DNA of 64,000 nucleotides from Flagellimonas eckloniae (lineage in GTDB: Bacteria; Bacteroidota; Bacteroidia; Flavobacteriales; Flavobacteriaceae), in assembly GCF_001413955.1 (NCBI RefSeq), contig NZ_LCTZ01000002.1:1178001-1242000 (forward strand), in the 5' to 3' direction. How positions within the stretch are numbered: the first letter of the stretch is position 1; every line of letters begins with the position of its first letter. Shown here one piece after another: positions 28,779-38,793 of the stretch. The notes below the pieces were generated by a model. That model saw only the letters and a list, made by a program, of their open reading frames with translations, had not been told where the DNA came from and did not search any database. The position numbers and the translations under genes were made by a program.

Positions 28779-31700
28779 ATGAATTTATCACATAAAAGTG
28801 TGGCATTTAATGATAAGTTAAACCATTTCCGTAGAAGAACAATAACTCTAGCATTGTTGTCGATTGCATCTCTACTTCTTATTTTATGGCTTGGCAAAAA
28901 TGCTTTAAAAGTTTCTGAAAGCAGTACATCAACGGTACAATATTCGGAACAATTATTAAGAAGTATTTACAAATCTGAACTTAGTTTGCTCGGTATAGTT
29001 GCCAATTTGGAAAATGAAAGTCAGTCTAATATAAAAGTAATTTGGGAAAACGATATTATACCAAATCTTGAAAAGCTTAAAAAAAATGGACGTGAATGGA
29101 GTGGTAGTGATAGTAAATTACTATCGGAAACCAGTAGGTTGGTCCATATGTTGGAAGTTGTTCAACTACAAGCTTCTACTATTTTAGAAAACAACACCCT
29201 CGAACAATCTGAGATAGCAAGAGCGATATTAGAGAATGAGATTTCACCTATCATTGCCAAGATTCGGGATAGGATTACCCTGATCAATACTTCGCAATTG
29301 GCACAAACAGAAGGCAAGGTCAGAGTTTCGAAGAATTTAAATTGGATTGCCATTGTAGGTCTTTTGATATTAACGCTTATTTGGAGTTTTCTTGCTTTTA
29401 AAAATCATAGAAATTCATTATCAGAAAGTTATGCACATTCAAAAGACCCCATAACAGCATCTCAAAGTATCGCCGCGCCAAGTCCTATTGAAATAAAACC
29501 TGATAGCACTAGTGAAAATGTGCCAATACCTGAAAAGTCTTCTTCCATCATCTCTACTAGAGAATCAAACCTCTACAATGACGCTGGAATGCAAAAGAGG
29601 CTAGTTACGATTAAAAACAAAATCCAAAAAATTGCAGATGGAAGCCTTATTCTAGAAAATGATTCGGTCGATCAACAGGATGAACTAGAGTTGGCTCTAC
29701 AACAAATGTCAATAAACTTTCGTAAAAATGCAGAATTGCTGGAACAAAATGAGGCTAGGTACAAGGCAATCATAAATTCTTCAGTAAATGGTGTCATTAC
29801 AATGGACAGTAATAGGGAAATACAATCTTTCAATCGAGCTGCAGAAATCTTGTTTCAATATGAAGCAGAAGAAGTACTTGGAAAAAGGATAGACATATTA
29901 TTGGCAAATGAGCATATTCAGAATCCTGGTGAGTATTCCATCGATTCGAAGACCGATAGTTCCAAAAAATTTGGAAAAAAACAAAAAAAATGGGCAAGGA
30001 AAAAAGATGGAACTGAGTTTTATATTCATTTATCCATTGCCGAAGTTGTAGTCAATGGCGAAAGAATCCTCACTGGAATCGTACGTGATCTTTCCGACGA
30101 AATGCGACAACAGGAAGAAATTGAAAAAAGGACCAATGACATTGAAAAACAAAACTGGATCAAAACTTCAATTTCTAAGGTGTACGATGCTACTAAAGGT
30201 ATGCAGGACATCAACACATTAACGCAAACATTAACCAAGATAATTAGCAAACAACTTGGAGCTTCAGTCAGTACTTTTTATTTGAACCAAGGATTATTTA
30301 CTCCAGACTCCCAAGAATTGGAACTGTATGGAAGTTATGCCTTTAAAAACACAAATGGACTCCCTGATAGTTTCAAGTTTGGAGAAGGGTTGGTTGGCCA
30401 ATGTGCCCTTGAAGGAAATACAATAATTATTACTGATACTCCTGAAAACTATTTGGAAATAAGCTCGGGTATGGGGAAGACCCAACCAACGGAAATAACC
30501 ATCGTACCTATTAAACATAATGAAGAAAACATTGGGGTAATGGAATTTGGCACCATTCATCCTTTTAATGAAGCCCAGCACGAATTTATTGAAGAAATAT
30601 GTGCATCTATTGGAATAATACTAAAAGGAGTGGTGGAACGAGCCAAAACTGAAGAATTGTCCATAGAGGTCAACAACCAGATTTCTGCCATTAACCGATC
30701 TAATGCGGCCATAGAATTTGATTTAAATGGAAATATTCTCTTTGCCAACGACCTTTTCTTAGATCTTATGGGTTACAGTTTGGACGAAATAAAAGGAAAG
30801 CACCATAAAATATTTGTGGAAACAACATATTCCAATTCAGCAGAGTACAAAGGATTTTGGAAAGAACTAAAACATGGTGCATTTAAACAAGGGGAGTTTG
30901 AACGAAGACGAAAAGACAACAAGTCCGTATGGATACAAGGTTCCTATAATCCCATACTTAACGTTGAAGGGCAACCATACAAAGTTCTTAAGGTAGCTGT
31001 GGATATCACCAAACAAAAAGAACAACAATTAAAAACAGAGGAGCTTTCTTTGGAGGTCAATAACCAGATTTCGGCAATAAATAAGTCCAACGCTGCCATT
31101 GAGTTTGACCTTGATGGAAATGTACTCACGGCAAATGACCTTTTTCTAGATTTAATGGGGTACACCCTTGATGAAATAAAAGGAAAACATCACAAAATAT
31201 TTGTTGGAAACACCTATGCCAAGTCTTCAGAATACAAAGAGTTTTGGAAAGAGCTAAAACTAGGAGAATTTAAACAAGGTGAATTTGAACGCAGAGGAAA
31301 AAACAATAAAAGTGTTTGGATACAAGGATCTTACAATCCATTACTTGATACTGAAGGCCAACCGTACAAGGTTTTAAAGATAGCCGTTGATATTACCGAG
31401 CAAAAGAATATTCAACTTGAAGTTCAAAAACAAAAAGAAGTTGTAGAAGCCCAAGAAGAAGAATTAAGGGTATCTAACGAAGAACTCTCAAAACAGACCA
31501 ACTTGTTGCAAGCTTCTGAAGAAGAAATGAGGCAACAACAGGAAGAGCTTGAAAAGGCAAATGTAATGTTGGAAGAAAAAGCCCAACAGTTAGAGGAACA
31601 ACATTTAAGCACTGTAGAAAAAAATGCAGCCTTGGAACAAGCCCAAGCTGCTTTGGTCATCAAAACCGAAGAATTGGAGAAAAGCGGAAGATATAAATCT

Positions 31701-33764
31701 GAATTTTTGGCCAATATGTCCCATGAACTAAGAACACCGCTAAATAGTGTGATCATTCTTTCAAAATTGCTCCAAGGAAATAAAGCAAAAAATCTGACAG
31801 AAAAGCAAATTGAATTTGCGCAAATAATAAATAAATCGGGAGAGGACCTGCTAAGCCTGATCAATGAAGTACTGGATTTGGCCAAAGTGGAATCTGGAAA
31901 GATTGAACTGGAAATGGAAACGCTTGACATGGGTAGCTATGCCGAAGATTGTAAAAAGACATTTGTTGCCATAGCACAGGATAAAGGAGTAGAGTTTGTA
32001 TTGAACCTAGACGAATCGCTACCGGAATCGTTTACAACTGATAAACAACGATTGAATCAAGTAGTTAAAAACTTGCTTAGTAACGCCTTCAAATTCACAG
32101 ATATAAAAGGAAGTGTAACCTTAAACTTTAAAAACAGTAAGACCCAGTCAAAATTTACCAGCCCGGCACTTATAAAAAATGAACAAGTACTGCAAATTTC
32201 AGTTACGGATTCAGGAATAGGCATTGCCCCAGAGAAATTGCAGTCGGTATTTGAAGCCTTCGTTCAGGAAGATGGGACAACCCAACGAAAATATGGGGGA
32301 ACAGGTCTTGGTTTGAGTATTTCCAAAGAACTGGTAAAACTTCTTGGCGGGGAAATCTTTGTTGAAAGCGAAGTTGGAAAAGGATCTACTTTTACCGTAT
32401 TCCTTCCTTTTGAAAATTCAGAAATAATTCAACTGGAAACCCCTAAGAAAAAGATTGAACATGAAGTTGAGACCACAGCGGAACCTAAATCGGTTAGAGA
32501 GAATATTGATCAACCGGAAGAAGTAAAGATAGAAAAAAGTGTTCCAGGTGAAACGTTAGAAGCTGTAATAGCTGATGACCGAGATCAACTTGAAAAAGAC
32601 GATAATGTACTCCTTGTAGTTGAGGACGATCTTCAGTTCGCAAAAGTACTTGTAGATCAAGCTCGTGAAAATGGTTTTAAAGTACTGGCCACCGATCAAG
32701 GCGACAAGGCTCTCAAACATGTAGATTTTTACCGCCCAAATGCAATAATATTGGACATGACCTTGCCCGTTATGGACGGTTGGACAGTTCTTAGAACACT
32801 AAAAGCAAGTGAAGAACATGCACACATTCCGGTACATGTTATTTCAGGTGTGGACAAAACCAAATTGGGATTGGAAATGGGTGCGGTTGAATACCTTGTA
32901 AAACCAATTGCATTGGAAAAACTTGAACATACATTTTCCAATATCGCTAAGACTCTTTCTGGTACAGATATGAAAAAAGTGCTGATTATTGAAGATGACG
33001 AGCTAAATAATAAGGCCTTACAAGAAATGATAGAAAGTAAACAGTTGGAGGCTATTTCTGCAAAAAATGCCAAAGATGCCCGTAAACTTTTTAAGGATGA
33101 ACATCCTGATTTAGTTGTATTGGATCTTGGACTTCCAGACATAGATGGAATTGAATTGTTGGGTGAATTGAAAACCGAAAAAAAGGAAGTTCCCGTAATC
33201 GTATTTACTGGTAGAGAATTAACCAAAAAAGAATTGAAACAGATTGAGCGTCATAAGGATACTTCTGTAATACTAAAGACCCCAAAATCTTATGACCGTC
33301 TTTCGGAGGAAACAGAGTTGTTTATGAATATGCTCAATTCCACACAGACAGAATATCCAGTTTTGCCTCCAAAGGAATTTGGTTCAGAAGATATAGTAAA
33401 AGGAAAACGCATTCTTATTGTTGATGATGATATGAGGAACATATATGCTCTGGAAACCATATTGGAAGAAGAAGAGGTAATCGTAACCGTTGCCACCAAC
33501 GGAGAAGAGGCAGTGAACGAAGTAAAGAACGGCGAATTTGACGCTATTCTAATGGACATTATGATGCCCGTTATGGATGGCTATGAGGCAACTAAGAAGA
33601 TAAGAGAAATGGGATATAATAAGCTTCCAATAATAGCATTGACCGCTAAAGCCATGAAAGGAGACCGTGAAAAATGTTTAGAGGCAGGTGTAAGTGATTA
33701 TATGTCTAAGCCTTTAGATGTTGAAAAGTTAATGTCATTATTAAGAGTTTGGCTATATAATTAA
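28779..33764 (+). CDS. Membrane hybrid histidine kinase with PAS, GAF, PAS, PAS, kinase and three receiver domains
   Basis: The protein has 1661 residues. Two membrane helices (about 24-42 and 187-206) enclose a helical periplasmic sensor. Domains then follow in order: PAS (323-445), GAF (457-615), two nearly identical PAS domains (630-750 and 760-880), a coiled coil rich in Glu/Gln (885-970), HisKA with His982 in MSHELRTPL, HATPase (about 1090-1210), and three receivers starting near 1276, 1399 and 1542 with phospho-Asp motifs ILDMTLP, VLDLGLP and LMDIMMP. Its stop overlaps the cheR start (TAATG). Multi-receiver kinases of this build direct multistep phosphorelays. The ligand is unknown. Confidence 0.95.
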   Translation: MNLSHKSVAFNDKLNHFRRRTITLALLSIASLLLILWLGKNALKVSESSTSTVQYSEQLLRSIYKSELSLLGIVANLENESQSNIKVIWENDIIPNLEKLKKNGREWSGSDSKLLSETSRLVHMLEVVQLQASTILENNTLEQSEIARAILENEISPIIAKIRDRITLINTSQLAQTEGKVRVSKNLNWIAIVGLLILTLIWSFLAFKNHRNSLSESYAHSKDPITASQSIAAPSPIEIKPDSTSENVPIPEKSSSIISTRESNLYNDAGMQKRLVTIKNKIQKIADGSLILENDSVDQQDELELALQQMSINFRKNAELLEQNEARYKAIINSSVNGVITMDSNREIQSFNRAAEILFQYEAEEVLGKRIDILLANEHIQNPGEYSIDSKTDSSKKFGKKQKKWARKKDGTEFYIHLSIAEVVVNGERILTGIVRDLSDEMRQQEEIEKRTNDIEKQNWIKTSISKVYDATKGMQDINTLTQTLTKIISKQLGASVSTFYLNQGLFTPDSQELELYGSYAFKNTNGLPDSFKFGEGLVGQCALEGNTIIITDTPENYLEISSGMGKTQPTEITIVPIKHNEENIGVMEFGTIHPFNEAQHEFIEEICASIGIILKGVVERAKTEELSIEVNNQISAINRSNAAIEFDLNGNILFANDLFLDLMGYSLDEIKGKHHKIFVETTYSNSAEYKGFWKELKHGAFKQGEFERRRKDNKSVWIQGSYNPILNVEGQPYKVLKVAVDITKQKEQQLKTEELSLEVNNQISAINKSNAAIEFDLDGNVLTANDLFLDLMGYTLDEIKGKHHKIFVGNTYAKSSEYKEFWKELKLGEFKQGEFERRGKNNKSVWIQGSYNPLLDTEGQPYKVLKIAVDITEQKNIQLEVQKQKEVVEAQEEELRVSNEELSKQTNLLQASEEEMRQQQEELEKANVMLEEKAQQLEEQHLSTVEKNAALEQAQAALVIKTEELEKSGRYKSEFLANMSHELRTPLNSVIILSKLLQGNKAKNLTEKQIEFAQIINKSGEDLLSLINEVLDLAKVESGKIELEMETLDMGSYAEDCKKTFVAIAQDKGVEFVLNLDESLPESFTTDKQRLNQVVKNLLSNAFKFTDIKGSVTLNFKNSKTQSKFTSPALIKNEQVLQISVTDSGIGIAPEKLQSVFEAFVQEDGTTQRKYGGTGLGLSISKELVKLLGGEIFVESEVGKGSTFTVFLPFENSEIIQLETPKKKIEHEVETTAEPKSVRENIDQPEEVKIEKSVPGETLEAVIADDRDQLEKDDNVLLVVEDDLQFAKVLVDQARENGFKVLATDQGDKALKHVDFYRPNAIILDMTLPVMDGWTVLRTLKASEEHAHIPVHVISGVDKTKLGLEMGAVEYLVKPIALEKLEHTFSNIAKTLSGTDMKKVLIIEDDELNNKALQEMIESKQLEAISAKNAKDARKLFKDEHPDLVVLDLGLPDIDGIELLGELKTEKKEVPVIVFTGRELTKKELKQIERHKDTSVILKTPKSYDRLSEETELFMNMLNSTQTEYPVLPPKEFGSEDIVKGKRILIVDDDMRNIYALETILEEEEVIVTVATNGEEAVNEVKNGEFDAILMDIMMPVMDGYEATKKIREMGYNKLPIIALTAKAMKGDREKCLEAGVSDYMSKPLDVEKLMSLLRVWLYN

Positions 33765-34591
33765 TGGAAGTAGTACTTGAAATTTCGAAAAACGACCTGG
33801 AGGATTTTATCGAATTATCCAATAAGCTCTATGGAATAGATTTTTCTGGCTATGCCCAAGAATCTTTGAGAAGGAGAGTTTTACGACTTATGAAGCTTAA
33901 ATCGTGTGATTCGTTCATGGCCTTTAAATATTTTTTGACCAATCAGAGTATTAGTGAAGATGAGTTATTGATTGAAATTACGGTGAACACCACAGAAATG
34001 TTCAGGGATTATGAAGTATTTAAGTTTTTGGGCGATGAAGTGTTCGGCCTTTTGGAAACCTATCCCAGAATCAATATTTGGCATGCCGGATGTTCTACAG
34101 GTCAAGAACCAATGAGTTTGGCCATATTATTAAAAGAACAAGGACTATTACAAAGATCCGTGCAATACTGCACCGACATTAATGCTGAAGTACTAAATCA
34201 TGCAAAAAAGGGAATCTATGACTTAAAGGAGGTAAAGGAGTATTCTACCAACTATATAAAATCAGGAGGGGCATTGTCCTTATCGGATTATTATGTGGCG
34301 AATTACGGAAAGGTAAAAATGAACAAGGAATTAAGTAAAAACATGGTGTTTACAAAACATAATTTGGTAAATGGTTCCTCATTCAACCAAATGCATATGA
34401 TCATGTGCCGAAATGTTTTTATCTATTTAACTACAGAACAGCAAAATAAAGTGTTGCGTCTATTTTTAGACAGCTTGGTTCCAAAGGGATATCTGGTGTT
34501 AGGTGCAAAGGAAAGTGCAATTTTTTCACCTGTTTTGGATGAATTGGAAGTAATTAATGGCAAACTCAAAATATATCGAAAGAAAAGATGA
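33764..34591 (+). CDS. CheR-type protein-glutamate methyltransferase
   Basis: This 275-residue protein has the two-part CheR layout: an N-terminal helical domain (to about 80) and a SAM-binding domain with HAGCSTGQEPMSLAI (canonical CSTGEEPYS) and MCRNVFIYL. It methylates glutamates on receptors in chemotaxis; in Bacteroidota, copies linked to hybrid kinases are thought to act in stress or sensory adaptation. It is translationally coupled to the kinase (one-base overlap) and overlaps the next gene by 35 bases. No chemoreceptor gene is nearby. Confidence 0.94.
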   Translation: MEVVLEISKNDLEDFIELSNKLYGIDFSGYAQESLRRRVLRLMKLKSCDSFMAFKYFLTNQSISEDELLIEITVNTTEMFRDYEVFKFLGDEVFGLLETYPRINIWHAGCSTGQEPMSLAILLKEQGLLQRSVQYCTDINAEVLNHAKKGIYDLKEVKEYSTNYIKSGGALSLSDYYVANYGKVKMNKELSKNMVFTKHNLVNGSSFNQMHMIMCRNVFIYLTTEQQNKVLRLFLDSLVPKGYLVLGAKESAIFSPVLDELEVINGKLKIYRKKR

Positions 34592-35159
34592 TCAAGAGCT
34601 CATAAAAGTGGTACTATTCTGTGGTTCCGCAGGTGCCATCAATGTATTGGAGCGCTTTGTAAAGGACATAAATCAAGTCCCAAAAGTGGCAATAGTAGTG
34701 GTGTTACACAGAAAAACGAGCATGCAAGATCACTTGGTGAATTATTTAGGCAGTATGGTACATATGAAAGTAGAAGCAATAGAACATGGAATACATTTAG
34801 AAAAAGGAGCAATTTATGTGGCCCCAGCGGGCTATCATTGCATATTGGAAAAAGACATGACCTTGAGTCTTGATCTTAGTGAAAAAGTAATGTTTTCAAG
34901 ACCTTCAGCTGATGTTTCCCTTGAGTCTTTCTCATACAATCTAGAAGACAAGTTAATTGCAATAATTGTTAGTGGTGCAAACGCAGATGGCGCGGAAGGA
35001 GCTAAATGGGTTAATAAAAGAAATGGGAAAGTAATAGTGCAAAGTCCGGCTGAAGCCTTTGCCAAAGCAATGCCAGGAGCTGTTATTGAGGCTGTTGAAC
35101 AAGTAGACCATATTGTACCTGCCCATGAAATTTACAAAACCGCCGCTAAATATTTTTAA
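34557..35159 (+). CDS. CheB-type methylesterase (stand-alone catalytic domain)
   Basis: This 200-residue protein is a catalytic CheB domain without the usual N-terminal receiver. The triad is visible as Ser in FCGSAGA, His in VVLHRKTS and Asp in GANADGAEG. The start at 34557 lies inside cheR; the next ATG (34588) is in another frame, so 34557 is preferred. With CheR it forms a methylation/demethylation pair. The receiver may be supplied in trans by the neighbouring response-regulator proteins. Confidence 0.92.
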   Translation: MANSKYIERKDDQELIKVVLFCGSAGAINVLERFVKDINQVPKVAIVVVLHRKTSMQDHLVNYLGSMVHMKVEAIEHGIHLEKGAIYVAPAGYHCILEKDMTLSLDLSEKVMFSRPSADVSLESFSYNLEDKLIAIIVSGANADGAEGAKWVNKRNGKVIVQSPAEAFAKAMPGAVIEAVEQVDHIVPAHEIYKTAAKYF

Positions 35160-35160
35160 G

Positions 35161-36708
35161 ATGGAAAAAGCGAAAATTCTTATTGTCGATGATTTAGCGG
35201 AGAACTTATATTCTTTGGAGCACATCATTGAAAAGGAAGACCGGGAAATAATTACCGCCACTAGCGGAAATGAAGCTCTAAAATTGGCAAGGTTGCACGA
35301 GTTTGCATTGGTGATTACCGATGTCCAAATGCCCGAAATGAATGGGTTCGAGTTTATAGAGATTTTTAGGGGAAGAAAGAACACCAAAAACGTTCCGGTA
35401 ATTTTCGCAACAGCAATCAATAAAGAAAAAGAATATGTTATAAAAGGATATTCAGAAGGTGCAGTTGACTATTTATATAAACCTCTTGATCCAAGTATTG
35501 TTTCAGCTAAGGTAGATATTTTTGTTACCCTTTATAATCAAAAAAGAACCTTACAATTACAATATGAAGAACTTGATGCGCTGAATCAGCTTAAAAACAA
35601 GTTCCTTGGAATGGCTGCCCATGACATTAGAAACCCATTGGCCATTATCGAGTTTTATTCCAAATCTTTAATTGGTGAATTAAAACCAATCCTGAAAGAT
35701 CCAGCCAAAATACAGGAACTAGAGAACATTTTTGTTTCCACAAAATTTGCCCAAAATCTGGTCAATGACTTTTTGGACATTAGTAAAATTGAGTCTGGAA
35801 CTATTGAACTGGAAGAAGAAATGGTGGATGTAACCCAATTTATAGAAACGAGTATTCAATTTAGCCAGGTTTTTGCTGACAAAAAGAACATCAAACTGGT
35901 AGGCGAAATTGAAGTTGGAAATCTTAGAACCGCTTTGGATAAAAACAAAATGAACCAAGTTCTCAACAACCTAATTACCAATGCGATAAAATTTTCGCAT
36001 GAAGGAACCTCGGTATACTTGAAAACCATTCAGAAAGAGGGCTATTTACATATTTCCGTACAAGATGAAGGACAAGGTATCCCAGAAAGTGAAATGAGCC
36101 ATTTGTTCGACCCCTTTACCAAGACTTCGGTAAAATCTACAGCTGGGGAAAAAAGTACTGGACTTGGATTAATGATTGTAAAAAAGATAGTGGATTCACA
36201 TGATGGGGAAATAAACGTAACCAGTGAAGTTGGCAAGGGATCATGCTTTAATATTGAGATTCCAATTAAAGTATTGAAAGAACCTTTGGAGCCAGTGTCC
36301 AATCTGATCAAGAGCTTTGAAGCTGAAAAAAATGATAAGAAATTGAATATTGTTGTTGTAGATGACGATATTTTAATGCGTACACTTTCGGAAGTAGTAT
36401 TCAACAAAATTGGAGGTAATATTACAATGCTAGAAGATGGAGCAGATTTACTGGAACAAGTGGAAGCCATTGGTCCAGATTTAGTTTTTACGGATATCAA
36501 TATGCCAGGGGTAAATGGATATGATTTGACCAAGGAGATGAGAAACAAGGGTATTGACATTCCCATCTTTGGATTGACCGGGTTTATAGATGATGAAGTC
36601 CAAAACCTTTCCAAAAAATCAGGAATGGATGGTATTTACGAGAAACCTCCCGTTGAAAATCTACTTAAAAACTTGATTTCAGAGATTTATGAGGAACGGC
36701 TAGGGTAA
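35161..36708 (+). CDS. Receiver - histidine kinase - receiver hybrid protein
   Basis: The protein is 515 residues from ATG 35161, one base after the cheB stop; an upstream in-frame ATG at 35113 lies inside cheB and adds nothing recognisable. It is soluble. An N-terminal receiver (LIVDDLAENLYS; phospho-Asp in VITDVQMPEMNG) is followed by HisKA with His154 in MAAHDIRNPL, a HATPase domain (about 265-385) and a second receiver (about 395-515; FTDINMPG). The layout suggests it takes phosphate from the membrane kinase and relays or modulates it. No DNA-binding output domain exists in the operon. Confidence 0.95.
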   Translation: MEKAKILIVDDLAENLYSLEHIIEKEDREIITATSGNEALKLARLHEFALVITDVQMPEMNGFEFIEIFRGRKNTKNVPVIFATAINKEKEYVIKGYSEGAVDYLYKPLDPSIVSAKVDIFVTLYNQKRTLQLQYEELDALNQLKNKFLGMAAHDIRNPLAIIEFYSKSLIGELKPILKDPAKIQELENIFVSTKFAQNLVNDFLDISKIESGTIELEEEMVDVTQFIETSIQFSQVFADKKNIKLVGEIEVGNLRTALDKNKMNQVLNNLITNAIKFSHEGTSVYLKTIQKEGYLHISVQDEGQGIPESEMSHLFDPFTKTSVKSTAGEKSTGLGLMIVKKIVDSHDGEINVTSEVGKGSCFNIEIPIKVLKEPLEPVSNLIKSFEAEKNDKKLNIVVVDDDILMRTLSEVVFNKIGGNITMLEDGADLLEQVEAIGPDLVFTDINMPGVNGYDLTKEMRNKGIDIPIFGLTGFIDDEVQNLSKKSGMDGIYEKPPVENLLKNLISEIYEERLG

Positions 36709-36865
36709 ATTAAGATTGAATAAATTACCCAAAGATTTTGCTGTTGGTTGATCGCTACTGGATTATAACCTGTAACTGTTTGTATAGAAGGCTAGCAGAT
36801 ATCTTTAATAGTACTCGTCAGGTATTTGTGAATTTACTAAGGAATAAACCTTGAACAATTTAAAA

Positions 36866-38008
36866 TCAACCAAGAACACTACCCAATTTAAACATGGGCA
36901 AATACATTGCCACCAAAATTACTCCAACACAAATTCCAACCACAAGAATTATCATTGGCTCCAATAACGTACTCAATAACTTGGATTTTTGCTGTACTTC
37001 AACACTGTACTGCTGGTTTAACCGCTCAAACATAAATTCCGTTTGATTGGTTTCTTCCGCAACTTTGACCATGGATATCATCTTATTACTAAAAACATGA
37101 TTTCCTTTAAGACTATTACTTAAACTTTCACCTTGAAGAATTTTATGACTTACACTATCCAACGCATCTCGCAGCGGATAAAAATCTATCATTTTCCCTG
37201 CAAGTTCTATGCTGTTCAATACAGGAACTTTTGAAGCGGTAAGCAAACTGATCGCTCGGGTAAACTGGGCCAAATAAACTGCTTTAAGAAAATTCCCCAC
37301 ATAAGGAATCCACATCAAAAAATAATCCAGCCTTTTTTTGAACCAATCATTTCCAAAAAGCGCTTTTCTTAAAAACAAAGAGCCTAATATTAAGAGTACC
37401 ATCCACCAACCATAGTCTTTAATGAAATCTGACACAGCCACAATAAAGCGGGTAATCCAAGGCAATTCCACATTGTTTTGTTCAAAAATGTCCTGGAACA
37501 TGGGAACCACCAACCTAAGCATAAAAATAACCACCAGCACAGCAGTTACAAGAATAATAATGGGATAGGTAAGTGCATTGACCAGATTTCTTTGTTGTTC
37601 ATTTTTTTTGGCAAAAAATGAGCCTAACTCTTTCGTAATGGTAGTAAGGGTTCCTGACTCCTCCCCTATCTTCAAAGAATAGTATTCATATTCGGTAAAC
37701 TCTTTTTTATCTTTTATCGCTTCAGAAAAACTACTCCCTGAAAGTAAACTTTCGCCCAAATCATTAAACAGGTTTTTTTGTTTTTCCTTTTTCTGTCCTT
37801 CCTCGATAAGTCCCAAGGATTCTTTAAGCGTAATTCCAGCCTTTAAAAGCACGCTTAGCTCCGTATAAAAATCTTCTTTTTTCTTGTTGGAAAATGATTT
37901 TCCAAATAAGGTTATTTCCCTTTCAAGAATTGATGGTTTCTGCTCTTCTTGGGCATCATCGGCTTTATGTGCCTTATCAACAGCTATGTTTTCTAATTTA
38001 AAGCCCAT
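36866..38008 (-). CDS. Type II secretion/type IV pilus inner-membrane platform protein (GspF/PilC-like)
   Basis: This 380-residue protein has two T2SSF domains (about 45-170 and 245-370) and membrane helices near 145-172, 198-215 and 346-372. Typical segments are FYTELSVLLKAGITLKESL, GEESGTL and the second-repeat FTRAISLLTASKVPVLNSI. It anchors the assembly ATPase and pseudopilus in the inner membrane. It is the last gene of a seven-gene operon with overlaps or tiny gaps. The cognate ATPase (GspE) and secretin (GspD) are not in this window. Confidence 0.95.
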   Translation of the reverse strand: MGFKLENIAVDKAHKADDAQEEQKPSILEREITLFGKSFSNKKKEDFYTELSVLLKAGITLKESLGLIEEGQKKEKQKNLFNDLGESLLSGSSFSEAIKDKKEFTEYEYYSLKIGEESGTLTTITKELGSFFAKKNEQQRNLVNALTYPIIILVTAVLVVIFMLRLVVPMFQDIFEQNNVELPWITRFIVAVSDFIKDYGWWMVLLILGSLFLRKALFGNDWFKKRLDYFLMWIPYVGNFLKAVYLAQFTRAISLLTASKVPVLNSIELAGKMIDFYPLRDALDSVSHKILQGESLSNSLKGNHVFSNKMISMVKVAEETNQTEFMFERLNQQYSVEVQQKSKLLSTLLEPMIILVVGICVGVILVAMYLPMFKLGSVLG

Positions 38009-38009
38009 A

Positions 38010-38474
38010 TCAATTCATAAAATCGGTTGCTGAATTCTTTTTATGGACAAAGAGTGTTTTGGGAACTTCATCAAATTTAGTGAGCTCAAGAGCATCTATT
38101 AGGCCATTGCCCACCTCTTCCCCTTTGTAAAACACCTTGCCAATGGTCAAATCAGTGTAAAGGGTATCCCTGTCACGTAAAATATAGCCTTTATAAAACC
38201 GGTACGCTTTACCATCTACCTCATTACTAAAAGACAGTGCTTGCGCTTTGGAGGAAAACTCAACTTGGGCATATGAATTAAAATCGACCCATAGTGCCTG
38301 TTGTAAAAGGTTATCAGTGGTTTTTTCTTCGTAATTGTCTTGAATACCCAACATTTGTCTTTGTACCAATCCCAAAACAGAAAAAGCCAGTCCCACTACA
38401 ATAATGGTCAGTAATAACACAACCAACATTTCACTTAAGGTGAACGCCGCTATTTTTTTAGAGGTTCTTGGCAT
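38010..38474 (-). CDS. Pseudopilin-like protein with N-terminal prepilin motif
   Basis: This 154-residue protein has a short basic leader and then the prepilin pattern KKIAA/FTLSEMLVVLLL. Glutamate is at +5 of the mature helix, but alanine replaces the usual glycine at -1. A hydrophobic helix of about 22 residues leads into a small beta-rich globular domain, as in GspI/GspJ-type minor pseudopilins. The gene overlaps the preceding one by 17 bases and ends one base before gspF. Confidence 0.88.
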   Translation of the reverse strand: MPRTSKKIAAFTLSEMLVVLLLTIIVVGLAFSVLGLVQRQMLGIQDNYEEKTTDNLLQQALWVDFNSYAQVEFSSKAQALSFSNEVDGKAYRFYKGYILRDRDTLYTDLTIGKVFYKGEEVGNGLIDALELTKFDEVPKTLFVHKKNSATDFMN

Positions 38475-38793
38475 AGTGGATTTTTTGTTTTATTGAGCGG
38501 GAACTTGAAGCCACTTTTTCAACAGCTTCAATCTGCACCATATTTTGAGTAATACTGATCGTGATATCCCATGTCTTCCACTCCTCATAGTACGGAAGGT
38601 TTATCTTTTGATTGACATATTGATATTCCAATTGATTCAAATGTGATTTTATCGGTTGCAAATTACCCTTTACTTGAGCTGAAAAAAGAGAATTCAAAAT
38701 AAGGCTGGAAAGCATAAAAATGACCACAATAAGTACTGTGGCAACCATAGTTTCCATTAAGGTAGAAGCTTTCAGCTTTTTTAGTACAACCAT
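38458..38793 (-). CDS. Small pseudopilin-like protein
   Basis: This 111-residue protein has the N-terminus LKKLKA/STLMETMVATVLI, a prepilin motif with +5 glutamate and alanine at -1. The globular part is only about 75 residues, resembling a GspI-like minor pseudopilin. It overlaps both neighbours (13 and 17 bases), which implies translational coupling and a fixed stoichiometry within the pseudopilus tip. Confidence 0.85.
   Translation of the reverse strand: MVVLKKLKASTLMETMVATVLIVVIFMLSSLILNSLFSAQVKGNLQPIKSHLNQLEYQYVNQKINLPYYEEWKTWDITISITQNMVQIEAVEKVASSSRSIKQKIHYAKNL

Noticed and set aside
34588..34600. ATG at 34588 as the cheB start
   Set aside because: It is in a different frame from the CheB protein; 34557 is the only ATG before the conserved region.
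36744..36873. Nine-base inverted repeat (TTGGTTGAT / ATCAACCAA) between the convergent signalling and GspF operons
   Set aside because: The arms are about 110 bases apart and one lies over the gspF stop codon, so it is probably coincidental and not a terminator.
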